Positions 32,632 through 42,307 of a DNA stretch of 64,000 bases are shown one piece after another. The position numbers and the translations under genes were made by a program. How positions within the stretch are numbered: position 1 is the first letter of the stretch; each line of letters opens with the position of its first letter. Below the pieces are notes generated by a model that searched no databases, was not told the DNA's origin, and saw only the letters and a program-made list of their open reading frames with translations. The DNA is from Falsiroseomonas sp050563525 (GTDB taxonomy: Bacteria > Pseudomonadota > Alphaproteobacteria > Acetobacterales > Acetobacteraceae). Location: contig NZ_JBNXUN010000013.1 in NCBI RefSeq assembly GCF_050563525.1, forward strand, positions 71,120 through 135,119, in the 5' to 3' direction.

Positions 32632-33783
32632 TCAGGGGCCGGCCCCGGCGTCCCGCAGTAGTTGGTCCACGCGGTCCGCCGCCGCCGCCCAACTGCCATG
32701 GCGCAGCACCTGCGCGCGTGCCGCGAGGCCCAGGCCACGGCGCATCGGTGCGTCCCGGAACAGGCCGATGACGGCGTCCGCCAGCGCGGCCGGGGCACTG
32801 GCGACCAGCGTCTGGTGGCCTGCCGGCAGGACCAGCCCATTCGTGGCCAGCGGCGTCATCACAACCGGCCGCGCGCAGGCCCAGGATTCCAGCACCTTGT
32901 TCTTGATCCCGGCCCCGCTGCGCATCGGCGCGAGCGTCACCCAGCACCGTCCCAGCACCGGCACCATCTCCGCCACATCCGCCGCCACCTCGATCCCGTC
33001 CCGGCCGTGCAGCGCCGCCACCTCGGCCACCGGGTTGCGGCCGGCGACGACGAAGCGGGCGTCCGGAATTGCACGTCGGATGCGCGGCCAGATCGCCCTC
33101 GCGGCATGCAGCACCGCGTCGATGTTCGGCGCGAAATCCAGCGAGCCGATGAAGCCGAGCGTCGGCTGCACGGCCTCCGCCGGTACCAGCGCCGCGTCCG
33201 GCACCTCCACCCCGTTCGGCACGACATGCACGCGACCGCGCCCGCCGATGCGCGACAGCCAGGCGGCATCGCGTTCGCCGACGCAGGTGGTGGCGGCGAA
33301 GCAGCGAACGGCGCGGCGGGCGGACAGGGTGGCGACCGGAAGCTGGCTCAGGTTGCGCCAGCGCTCCCGCGGGCCGCCGGCCAGTGCGCCATGCCAGAAC
33401 TCCAGCGGGTTGCAGTCGATCATGTCCAGCACGGCGGGCGGCAGGCCGCGCCAGGCTTCCTCCGCCCCCGGCCAGGCCAGCGCGCGGACCGGCCGGCGGT
33501 CCTGCACGAGGCGCTCCACCGAGGCGCGCAGCACGCCCGGGTCGAAGCGCCAGGGGTAGGTCACGCCGGGTCCCTGCAAGGCCAGCGGCACGTGCTCCAC
33601 GATTCCGGGCGGCGCTGCCGCCGTGCCGGTTGGCGCCAGCAGCAGGATCGACCAGCGCGTCGCCAGGTGCCGAAGCAGCCCATCCACGCGCAGCGCATAG
33701 CCGTTGCGCACCGGCCAGGGCGGCAGGGTGCAGACGGCCAGCAGCACCGGGCGGGGCGGCAGGCCGTCCGGCGCCGTGTTCAT
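32632..33783 (-). CDS. Glycosyltransferase, GT4-like (group 1)
   Basis: Protein of 383 residues with GT-B fold layout. The N-terminal domain has LLAVCTLPPWPVRNGYALRVDGLL, typical for family-1-type transferases that bind the acceptor, and the C-terminal domain has VHVVPNGVEVP, LGFIGSLDFAPNIDAV, FVVAGRNP and APMRSGAGIKNKVLESWACARPVV with the conserved glutamate for nucleotide-sugar binding. Donor and acceptor are unknown. It is not in a polysaccharide cluster. Its 3' end meets the IS remnant; the length seems complete. Confidence 0.9.
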   Translation of the reverse strand: MNTAPDGLPPRPVLLAVCTLPPWPVRNGYALRVDGLLRHLATRWSILLLAPTGTAAAPPGIVEHVPLALQGPGVTYPWRFDPGVLRASVERLVQDRRPVRALAWPGAEEAWRGLPPAVLDMIDCNPLEFWHGALAGGPRERWRNLSQLPVATLSARRAVRCFAATTCVGERDAAWLSRIGGRGRVHVVPNGVEVPDAALVPAEAVQPTLGFIGSLDFAPNIDAVLHAARAIWPRIRRAIPDARFVVAGRNPVAEVAALHGRDGIEVAADVAEMVPVLGRCWVTLAPMRSGAGIKNKVLESWACARPVVMTPLATNGLVLPAGHQTLVASAPAALADAVIGLFRDAPMRRGLGLAARAQVLRHGSWAAAADRVDQLLRDAGAGP

Positions 33784-33787
33784 GCCG

Positions 33788-34735
33788 CTACTGCGGCTGC
33801 ACCCCGAGTTCGCGCAGGATGCGGCCGTAATTTGCGTATTCCGCGTGAATCATCTGCGTCAACTCGGCCCGGGGCACAAAGCTCACCGGGCTGCGGCTGG
33901 TCGCCAGCACGCGGCGCACCGTCGGGTCCTCCAGGCCGGTACGGCAGGCTTCTTCCAGCCGGTCGAGGATCGCGGCGGGCGTGCCGCGCGGGGCATAGAT
34001 GCCGACCTGGGAGAATTGCTGTGCGTCGATGCCCTGTTCGCGCGCCGTCGGCACCTCCGGAAAATCCGGATGGCGGTTGGCGGAGAAGACGGCGAGCATG
34101 CGCATCCGCCCCGCCTGCACCAGTTCAGCCACGGAGCTGACGATGGCGGCGGAGAAGTCCAGGCGCCCGGCCAGCGTATCGTTCACATGCGGCGCCTCGC
34201 CCCGGTAGGGAATGTGGTTCATGTCCACGCCGGTGGCACGCTGCACGCGCCAGACCGCGAGCTGCGGCAGGGAATTGGGTCCCGGGCTGCCGAAGCTCAG
34301 CGGCCGCCGGCGGGCCTCCTCGACCAGGCCGGTCAGGTCCTGGATCGGGCTTTCGGCGCGCACGGCGACGGTGATGACGTTCTCGTTCGTGCCGCACACG
34401 CCTTCGAAATTCTCCGGCCCGATGCCGGGGTTCCGCAGCAGATGCGGCTGCACCACGATGGCCGTCATCGGCGTGTGGCCCAGCGTGTAGCCATCCGCCG
34501 CCGCCGCGGCGACGACCCGCATGCCGACGACGCCGGAGGCACCGTCGCGCGTGGTCAGCACCAGCGGCTGGCGCAGCGTGCGCTGGAGATGCTCGCTCAT
34601 CGCGCGCATCAGCACATCCGCGGCGCCGGGCGAGTAGGGCATGATCATGGTGATCGGACGCTCGGGAAAGCTTTGCGCCGCCGCCGGAGCAAGGGGAGTC
34701 AGCGCCAGCAGCGCCGCCAGGACAACACGCCGCAT
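33788..34735 (-). CDS. Bug family (tripartite tricarboxylate-type) substrate-binding protein
   Basis: Periplasmic protein of 315 residues with a signal peptide (about 1-20; LLALTPLAPAAAQ). Family features: FPERPITMIMPYSPG, a GYTLGHTP segment and MNHIPYRGEAPHVNDTLAGRLD. Bug proteins capture small carboxylates and are very numerous in some proteobacteria, often without a TctAB permease nearby, as here. It follows the cyclase-family gene and belongs to the same minus-strand group with the fumarylacetoacetase, so an aromatic or organic-acid ligand is likely. Confidence 0.9.
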   Translation of the reverse strand: MRRVVLAALLALTPLAPAAAQSFPERPITMIMPYSPGAADVLMRAMSEHLQRTLRQPLVLTTRDGASGVVGMRVVAAAAADGYTLGHTPMTAIVVQPHLLRNPGIGPENFEGVCGTNENVITVAVRAESPIQDLTGLVEEARRRPLSFGSPGPNSLPQLAVWRVQRATGVDMNHIPYRGEAPHVNDTLAGRLDFSAAIVSSVAELVQAGRMRMLAVFSANRHPDFPEVPTAREQGIDAQQFSQVGIYAPRGTPAAILDRLEEACRTGLEDPTVRRVLATSRSPVSFVPRAELTQMIHAEYANYGRILRELGVQPQ

Positions 34736-34740
34736 CTCGC

Positions 34741-35529
34741 TCACTCCTCGATGATGGCCACGGCACGCGTCCAGCCGGCGGAGGCGCGCTCGATCTTGAT
34801 GGGGAAGCAGATCACGCTGAAGCCGTGCGGCGGCAGCGCATCCAGGTTGCCGAGCTTTTCCATGTGGCAGTAGCCGATCTCGCGGCCGGCACGATGGCCT
34901 TCCCAGATCAGCGAGGCGTCGCCGGTTTCCCGCACGCGACGTGCCGTGTGGCTGAAGGGCGCGTCCCAGGACCAGGCATCCGTGCCCACCACGCGCACGC
35001 CTTGTTCCAGCATCCACAGCGTCGCCGCCTTGCCGATGCCGCAGCCGGTGTCGATGAAATCCGCCTCGCCGTAGCGCGCCCCGGCGGCGGTGTTCACGAC
35101 GACGATCTCGAGCGGCTTCAGCACGTGGCCGATGCGGTCCAGCTCCCGCCGAATGTCGTCCGGCGTCGCGACGTAGCCATCCTCGAAATGCCGGAAATCC
35201 AGCTTCACGCCGGGCTGGAAGCACCAGTCCAGCGGCACCTCGTCGATCCGCATGGAGGGCCTTCCGCCAGGCACCAGCGCCTCGTCCATGCGGGAGAAGT
35301 AGTGGTAGGGCGCGTCGAGATGCGTGCCGTTGTGGGTGGAGATCGCCACCTGTTCCACCGCCGCGTACTCGCCCTCCGGCAGCGCCTCGACAGGGACGCC
35401 CATCAGCGCGGCCATCGATGGCGCGGTCGCGTGGTGATCGCGGTAGTCGATCTTCGGCAGCATGTGCGGCGGGTCGGACGCGATGCCGGCCTTCAGCGTG
35501 GAGGAGATGTCGATGATGCGTCTAGGCAT
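34741..35529 (-). CDS. Cyclase family metal-dependent hydrolase (kynurenine-formamidase-like)
   Basis: Protein of 262 residues of the PF04199 cyclase family. The metal site HNGTHLDAPYHYF is intact, and the later HTARR/EGHRAGREIGYCHMEKL region provides further ligands. Members include kynurenine formamidase and isatin hydrolase, and they open or hydrolyse small amide and lactam substrates. The genes around it (fumarylacetoacetase-type hydrolase, Bug binding protein) suggest a degradative pathway for an aromatic compound. The exact substrate is unknown. Confidence 0.9.
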   Translation of the reverse strand: MPRRIIDISSTLKAGIASDPPHMLPKIDYRDHHATAPSMAALMGVPVEALPEGEYAAVEQVAISTHNGTHLDAPYHYFSRMDEALVPGGRPSMRIDEVPLDWCFQPGVKLDFRHFEDGYVATPDDIRRELDRIGHVLKPLEIVVVNTAAGARYGEADFIDTGCGIGKAATLWMLEQGVRVVGTDAWSWDAPFSHTARRVRETGDASLIWEGHRAGREIGYCHMEKLGNLDALPPHGFSVICFPIKIERASAGWTRAVAIIEE

Positions 35530-35559
35530 TGTCCTGCCGTTTCCCCGGTTGTCGTTGTT

Positions 35560-36846
35560 TCAGTCGGGCCAGGCCGGTGCCGGCAGGACCGCGGCGCGGC
35601 ACTCGCCGAAGCCGATCGGCACGGCGCCCGGCGCATGCGCCCGCGCGCGGAAGATCACCTCGTCGCCATCCTCCAGGAAACGTCGCTCTTCCCCGTTCGG
35701 CAGCGTGATGGGGCCGGTCAGCGCGATCTCGGCGAGGCAGGCGCGGGCGCCGTCCTCGGGGCCGGAACAGGTGCCGCTGCCGAACAGGTCGCCGGGCAGC
35801 AGGCTGCACCCGTTCGAGGCGTGATGGGCGACGAGCTGCGCCGGCGTCCAGTACATCGCGGCGAAATCCGTGGCGGTGATGCGCGCCGGGGCCACGCCCG
35901 CCCCGCGCATCGCGGGCGTCAGCAGCAGCACCTGCATGGCGACGGACAACTGCCCGCCGGTGGCATGAAGATGCGCGGGCACCGGCAGGTCGCCCGTGGG
36001 CCGTCGCGCGGCCCCGGTGGCGAAGGGGATCATCGCCTCCGCCGTCACCACCCAGGGGGAGACGGTGGTGCCCAGGCTCTTGCCCAGGAAGGGGCCGAGC
36101 GGCGGCATTTCCAGCATCTGGATCTCCCGCGCCGACCAGTCGTTCAACAGGCCGTAGCCGAACAGCCGCGACGGCGCCTGGCGCATCGGCACCGGTGTGC
36201 CCAGCGCGTTCTCCCCGGCGATCCAGATCGCCAGTTCCAGCTCGAAGTCCAGCCGCCGTTCCGGGCCGAAGGTCACGCTGCCATCGGCTTCCCGCCGCTG
36301 CCCGTGCGGCCGCACCACCGGCGTGCCGCTGACGCGGAGCGAGGAGGCGCGGGAATGGTAGGCGATCGGCAGATGCTCGAAGGCCGGCGGCAGCGGCGCC
36401 TGCGGGTTCTTCAGCGCGCCCAGCCGGGCGGAATGGTCGCGGGAGACCATGAAGTCCGTGAAGTTGGCGACCACGGCCGGCAGGTGCATCGCAACCTCCG
36501 CCATCGGCACCAGGATCTCCCCGGCCCGCGCCTGGCCCGCGCCGCCTTGCCGCAGGAGCCGGGAGGCGCCCGCGCGCAGCCGGGCCGAGGTCTCGCGGCC
36601 GCGGGCCATCAGCGGGTTCAGCGTCGGCGCCGACAGGACCTCCGCATCCTCGAGCAGCCCGGCCTCGCCGGCGGCACGCAGGTCCAGCACCTGGTCGCCG
36701 ATCGCCATGCCGATGCGCGGCGCGCCGCCGGAGCGGGAGAACACGCCGAGCGGCAGGTTCTGGATCGGGAAGTCGGTGTCCGGCGCATGGGCCGATCCCA
36801 CCCAGGACCGCAGGGCGGCATCATGCGTTTCGTTGGGCGTTTCCAT
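35560..36846 (-). CDS. fahA: Fumarylacetoacetase
   Basis: Protein of 428 residues, the length of the eukaryote-type fumarylacetoacetase rather than the shorter FAH-fold hydrolases. The N-terminal SH3-like domain (IQNLPLGVFSR) is followed by NFTDFMVSRDHSARLG, LPIAYHSRASSLRVSG, the metal-ligand region LDFELELAIWIAG, DWSAREIQMLEMPPLGPFLGKS and GCSLLPGDLFGSGTCSGPE. It cleaves fumarylacetoacetate to fumarate and acetoacetate in tyrosine and homogentisate breakdown. No hmgA neighbour is visible. A divergent GntR gene starts 57 bases away and probably controls it. Confidence 0.92.
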   Translation of the reverse strand: METPNETHDAALRSWVGSAHAPDTDFPIQNLPLGVFSRSGGAPRIGMAIGDQVLDLRAAGEAGLLEDAEVLSAPTLNPLMARGRETSARLRAGASRLLRQGGAGQARAGEILVPMAEVAMHLPAVVANFTDFMVSRDHSARLGALKNPQAPLPPAFEHLPIAYHSRASSLRVSGTPVVRPHGQRREADGSVTFGPERRLDFELELAIWIAGENALGTPVPMRQAPSRLFGYGLLNDWSAREIQMLEMPPLGPFLGKSLGTTVSPWVVTAEAMIPFATGAARRPTGDLPVPAHLHATGGQLSVAMQVLLLTPAMRGAGVAPARITATDFAAMYWTPAQLVAHHASNGCSLLPGDLFGSGTCSGPEDGARACLAEIALTGPITLPNGEERRFLEDGDEVIFRARAHAPGAVPIGFGECRAAVLPAPAWPD

Positions 36847-36883
36847 GCGCGCATGATGTCGCGCTGGACAGCGCTTGCCTAGA

Positions 36884-36898
36884 GGAAATATAAATTCC
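36884..36898. promoter_or_regulatory. Candidate operator in the fahA-GntR divergent promoter
   Basis: GGAAATATAAATTCC is an A/T-rich, partly palindromic sequence (GGAA-N7-TTCC) in otherwise GC-rich DNA, 5 bases before the regulator ATG and 38 bases before the fahA start. It could be the GntR binding site and also include a -10 element. Confidence 0.35.
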
Positions 36899-36902
36899 GC
36901 CA

Positions 36903-37586
36903 ATGATCGAACAAACCCCTGATTCGACGTTGGCTGAATCTGCGGCCCGGCGGCTGCGGCACGACATCGTCGCCGGTAGCCTGGCGCCGAAGGCACGGCT
37001 GCGGTTGCGCGACCTGACGGCCAAGTACGGCCTTGGCGCCACCCCGCTGCGGGAGGCGCTGGCCCGGCTGGCGGCGGAGGGGCTGGTGGTGCTGGAGGGG
37101 CAGAAGGGCTTCTCCGTGCCACCCGTCACCCGCGCCCACCTGGACGACATCACCCGGTCCCGCCAGATCGTGGAGCCGGAGGCGCTGCGCCTGGCGATGC
37201 AGTCCGGCGATGCGGAATGGGAGGATGGGATCGTCACGGCGCTGTCGCTGCTGCGGCACGAGATTGGCCGCCGCGACCCGGGAAGCGAGGACTGGCTGGA
37301 CCGCTACGAGGCGCGGCACCATCGCTTCCACGCCGCGCTGATCGCCGGCTGCCCCCTGCCCTCGCTCAAGCGGTTCTGCGAGGAGCTGTATGTGCAGAAG
37401 ACCCGCTACCGCCGCGTCATGAAGATCGCCTTCCAAGATTGGGACCACATGCTGGGCGTTCATGTCCGCCTGGCGGACCTGGCGCTGGCGCGGGATGCGG
37501 AGGCGGCCGGGCAGCTGGCCGCGCATATCGGCAAGACGGCCGAGCATGTGCTCGCGCTGCTGGACGGCCAGGCGCGCACCGGCTGA
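36903..37586 (+). CDS. GntR family transcriptional regulator (FCD type)
   Basis: DNA-binding regulator of 227 residues. The winged helix (about 8-75) has LRLRDLTAKYGLGATPLREALARL, the GntR recognition helix region, and the C-terminal all-helical FCD ligand domain (about 85-215) keeps metal-binding-type residues such as RHHRFHAALI and the later HMLGVH. The divergent layout with fahA and the shared short intergenic region suggest that it represses the fahA-cyclase-Bug unit and responds to a carboxylic acid. It ends 13 bases before the convergent ABC permease gene. Confidence 0.9.
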   Translation: MIEQTPDSTLAESAARRLRHDIVAGSLAPKARLRLRDLTAKYGLGATPLREALARLAAEGLVVLEGQKGFSVPPVTRAHLDDITRSRQIVEPEALRLAMQSGDAEWEDGIVTALSLLRHEIGRRDPGSEDWLDRYEARHHRFHAALIAGCPLPSLKRFCEELYVQKTRYRRVMKIAFQDWDHMLGVHVRLADLALARDAEAAGQLAAHIGKTAEHVLALLDGQARTG

Positions 37587-37599
37587 GCCGGCACCGAGC

Positions 37600-38427
37600 T
37601 CAGCCCTTCACCGCCCCCGCCGTCAGGCCGGAGACGATGCGGCGCTGGAACACCAGCACCAGCAGGATCAGAGGCACGGTGACGATGACGCTGGCGGCCA
37701 TGATGCGGCCCCAGGGCAGCTCGAACGAACTGGCCCCGCTGATCAACGCGATCGCGACGGGCACGGTGCGCATCTCATCCGTCAGGGTGAAGGTCAGCGC
37801 GAACAGGAACTCGTTCCAGGCGGCAATGAAGGCGAGCAGGCCGGTGGTTGCCATCGCAGGTCCCAGCAGCGGCAGGAAGATGCGGGTCAGCACCACCCAG
37901 GGCGAGGCACCGTCCATCATCGCGGCTTCCTCCAGTTCCACCGGCATCTCCCGCATGAAGGTGGTCAGCACCCAGACGGTGAAGGGCAGCGTGAAGATCA
38001 GGTAGCTCAGCACCAGCCCGGCCAGATTGTTGTATAGGCCGAGCGCGCGGATCAGCTCGAACAGCCCCGACAGCACCGCGACCTGCGGGAACATCGACAC
38101 GCCGAGGATCACCAGCAGCAGCATCGTCCGACCACGGAACTGCACGCGCCCCAGGGCATAGGAGGCGGTGACGCCGAGGAACAGCGACAGCGCGACGACG
38201 GACCCCGCGACGATGACGGAATTCAGGATGTTGCGGCCGAAGGGCTGGCCCTGGAACACCGCGGCGTAGTTCGACCATTGCGGTGAGGACGGCCAGAACT
38301 CCGCCTCGAACAGCGCGCTGCCCGACTTCAGCGACGACACGATGGCCCAGTAGAACGGGAACACCGTGTAGGCGACGATCACCAGCACCAGCAGGAAGAA
38401 GGCGGCGCGGCCAAGGACCTTCTTCAT
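37600..38427 (-). CDS. Sugar ABC transporter permease, MalG type
   Basis: Inner-membrane permease of 275 residues with six helices. The EAA loop reads ELEEAAMMDGASPWVVLTRI, the contact site for the ATPase. Short N- and C-termini are typical for MalG-type (CUT1) permeases. Its ATG overlaps the stop of the MalF-type gene by four bases. Together with the MalF-type permease and the binding protein it resembles ThuEFG-like trehalose/maltose importers, although the sugar is not known and no ATPase gene is adjacent. Confidence 0.92.
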   Translation of the reverse strand: MKKVLGRAAFFLLVLVIVAYTVFPFYWAIVSSLKSGSALFEAEFWPSSPQWSNYAAVFQGQPFGRNILNSVIVAGSVVALSLFLGVTASYALGRVQFRGRTMLLLVILGVSMFPQVAVLSGLFELIRALGLYNNLAGLVLSYLIFTLPFTVWVLTTFMREMPVELEEAAMMDGASPWVVLTRIFLPLLGPAMATTGLLAFIAAWNEFLFALTFTLTDEMRTVPVAIALISGASSFELPWGRIMAASVIVTVPLILLVLVFQRRIVSGLTAGAVKG

Positions 38428-39319
38428 CGACCGGGCTCCGCGCCGAGCCTTACGCGTCCGAAGGTGATGAACAGCGCCGTTACCACCGCGATCACCAGGA
38501 ACAGCCCGGTGGCGGCGGCGGACCCGTAGCCGACATCCTGGAAATCCACCAATTGCTGCCGCGCATAGACGGACATGGAGGCGGTGGCGCGGCTGTTGCC
38601 GGTCAGGACATACATCAGGTCGAACACCCGTAGCGCGTCCAGCGTGCGGAAGATGACGGCGACCATCAGCGCCGGCCAGATCAGCGGCAGCGTGATGCGG
38701 AAGAAGCGGCCGACTGGGCCGAGGCCGTCGATCTCCGCCGCCTCGTACAGCTCATCCGGCAGCAGTTGCAGCGCCGCCAGCACCAGCAGCGCCATGAAGG
38801 GCGTCGTCTTCCAGACATCGACGGCGATGACGGAGGCCATGGCGGTCGCGGGGTTCGCGGTCCAGGCGCGCGGCTCCGCGATCAGGCCCAAATTCAGAAG
38901 GATCTCGTTGAGCACGCCGTACTGGTCATGCAGCATCCAGCCCCACATCTGCGCGGAGACCACGGTCGGGATCGCCCATGGGATGAGCATGGCGGCGCGC
39001 ATAAGCCCGCGCCCGCGCATCCGCGTGTTCAGCACCAGCGCGATGATGATGCCGAGCAGCGTCTCCAGCGTCACGGACGCGCCGGCGAAGACCAGCGTGT
39101 TGCGCACCGCGATCCACCAGTCGGGATCAGTGAACAGGAAGCCGTAATTCTCCAGCCCAACGAAGGCGAAGTCATCCAGCGTGTCGAGCCGTGCATCGGT
39201 CAGCGAGAACCAGATGGTGCGTGCCAATGGCCAGCCGGCCACCGCGGTGATGGTGACCAGGACCGGCAGCAGGAACAGCCAGGCGGCGCGGGTTCTCTGC
39301 CGTGCGAGCGTCGATCCGC

Positions 39320-39323
<4 letters not shown>
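38424..39323 (-). CDS. Sugar ABC transporter permease, MalF type
   Basis: Inner-membrane permease of about 299 residues. Six helices are visible, with LFLLPVLVTITAVAGWPLARTIWFSLTD at the start and the EAA loop ELYEAAEIDGLGPVGRFFRI. The start is one of two adjacent GTG codons (39326 or 39323) that overlap the stop of the binding-protein gene, and its own stop overlaps the MalG-type start, so all three genes are coupled. Length fits CUT1 permeases. Confidence 0.92.
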
Positions 39324-40576
<1,253 letters not shown>

Positions 40577-40679
40577 CCGTCTTCCTCCCGTTGCGTGCGC
40601 GGTCCTTGCGGAGCCGGGTCACACAACGCGAAGCCCTGCCCTGGCGCAACCGCCGGTCGCAGGGTCGTGAACAGCCGCC

Positions 40680-42242
40680 CTACCATTCCCCCAGGAAGAC
40701 GCCGGCCGCCTTGTGCCGGTCCGTGCGCAGTTCGGCCTCCGCCCAGGTCAGCGTGGTGCGGCGCTTCAGGCCGGTGAACCAGGCCAGCAGCCGTTCGCGC
40801 ATCGCCGCCCGCACGCCCTCCAGCGCCGGGTCGGCACCAAGGTCGAAGAACTCCTCCGGGTCGGCGTGCAGGTCGAACAGTTGTGGGCGATAGCCGCTGG
40901 TCCAGTGCACGTATTTCCAGCGCGCGTCGCGCAGCATCCAGGCGTGGTGGTGCCCGGTCGGCAGGCCAAGCCGCCGCCGCGCGCCGCGAAAGGTCCAGTC
41001 CAGCTCGGACACCACCGCATCGCGCCAGCCGGTCGCGGTGCCGCGCGTCAACGGCAGCAGCGAGCGTCCCTCCAGCAGGTGCGGCGCCGGGTCGAGGCCG
41101 AGCGCGTCCAGGAAGGTCGGCACCAGGTCGATCGATTCGACGAAGCGCTGCTCCACCGTCCCGCGCGTGGCGTTCGCTTCGGGCGAGGGATCATAGACCA
41201 GGAAGGGCACGCGCTGGATGCAGTCGTGGAACAGCTCCTTCTCGCCCAGCCAATGATCCCCGAGGTAGTCGCCGTGGTCGGAGCAGAACACCACCAGCGT
41301 GTCGTCCCAGCGGCCAAGCCGCGTCAGCGCCTCCCACACCCGGCCGAGATGGTCGTCGAGCTGGGTGATCAGGCCCTGGTAGGCCGGGCGGACCGTGGCG
41401 ATGCAGTCGTCCGACTGGAAGTTTTCCGAAACTTCCTCCTTCTGCCATTCGCGCATCAGGGGATGGATATCAGCACCGCGTTCGGCGGCGTGGCGGGACA
41501 CCGGCAGGCACTGGTTCGGCGAATACATCGCGTGGTAGGGCGCGGGCGCGATGTAGGGCCAGTGCGGCTTGACGTAGGACAGGTGCAGCACCCAGGGCTT
41601 GTCCCCCTGCGCCTCCATGAACCGGATCGCCTGGTCGGTGGTGTAGGCGGTCTCGCTGTGTTCCTCGGCCACCCGCGCCGGCAGCCGCGCGTTGCGCATC
41701 TTCCAGCCATTGTGGATGCCGCCCTGTTCGTCCTGCACGGCGATCACGTAGTCGGTCCAGGGGTCGGCGCTGTCGTAGCCCTTGCTGCGCAGCCACTCGG
41801 CGTAGGCACTGTCGGGCTCGGCGTGGTGGCCGTCATGGCGGTCCACCAGGGTGAACCAGCCTTCCTCCAGCAGCGCGGCGATATCGCTCTGACCGTCGAG
41901 CTCAAGCCGCTTCATGCCGTGCGCGTCGGGCAGCACATGCGTCTTGCCGGCCAGCGCCAGGGTGCGCCCAGCCTCCCGCAGGTGCCAGCCCAGCGTCACC
42001 TCCCCCACCGAGAGCGGCACGCGGTTGTGGGTCGCGCCATGGGTCGAGACATAGCGCCCAGTGTACGTCGACATGCGGGATGGGCCGCAGATGCCCGACT
42101 GCACATAGGCCTGGGCGAAGCGCACGCCGCGGGCGGCCAGGGCATCCAGGTTCGGCGTCTTCAGGAACGGGTGGCCGGCGCAACCCATGTGGTCCCAGCG
42201 CAGCTGGTCGCACATGATGAACAGCACGTTGCGCACGGCCAT
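40680..42242 (-). CDS. Sulfatase / phosphonate monoester hydrolase family enzyme
   Basis: Alkaline-phosphatase-superfamily hydrolase of 520 residues. Visible: NVLFIMCDQLRWDHMG with the metal-binding Asp pair region, SGICGPSRMSTYTGRY containing the C-x-P-S-R motif whose cysteine is matured to formylglycine, GKTHVLPD and FCSDHGDYLGDHWLGEK with the second metal ligands. No signal peptide, so it is probably cytoplasmic, as are choline sulfatase and phosphonate monoester hydrolases. It lies beside the sugar importer and may act on an imported sulfated or phosphonylated substrate. Confidence 0.92.
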   Translation of the reverse strand: MAVRNVLFIMCDQLRWDHMGCAGHPFLKTPNLDALAARGVRFAQAYVQSGICGPSRMSTYTGRYVSTHGATHNRVPLSVGEVTLGWHLREAGRTLALAGKTHVLPDAHGMKRLELDGQSDIAALLEEGWFTLVDRHDGHHAEPDSAYAEWLRSKGYDSADPWTDYVIAVQDEQGGIHNGWKMRNARLPARVAEEHSETAYTTDQAIRFMEAQGDKPWVLHLSYVKPHWPYIAPAPYHAMYSPNQCLPVSRHAAERGADIHPLMREWQKEEVSENFQSDDCIATVRPAYQGLITQLDDHLGRVWEALTRLGRWDDTLVVFCSDHGDYLGDHWLGEKELFHDCIQRVPFLVYDPSPEANATRGTVEQRFVESIDLVPTFLDALGLDPAPHLLEGRSLLPLTRGTATGWRDAVVSELDWTFRGARRRLGLPTGHHHAWMLRDARWKYVHWTSGYRPQLFDLHADPEEFFDLGADPALEGVRAAMRERLLAWFTGLKRRTTLTWAEAELRTDRHKAAGVFLGEW

Positions 42243-42307
42243 CGGCCTTGTCCCTCCCCGGTCAGGCGTCCAGCATAGGCCGCAAGAAATCATCATGGGA
42301 GGTCTGG

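Larger units (their letters stand above)
26702..32640. mobile_element. Accessory island next to tRNA-Gly
   Basis: From the 3' end of the tRNA gene to the glycosyltransferase at 32.63 kb the DNA looks different: sparser genes, A/T-rich stretches such as 27880-27900 and 28470-28490, degenerate gene fragments, a large repeat protein and a truncated IS5-family transposase at the right end. No integrase gene and no copy of the tRNA 3' end were found at the right edge. This is inferred to be a decayed integrated element or a hot spot of insertions. Confidence 0.55.

Noticed and set aside
32600..32700. Right attachment-site copy of the tRNA-Gly 3' end
   Set aside because: No stretch resembling the T-arm and acceptor end of the tRNA was found around the right edge of the island.
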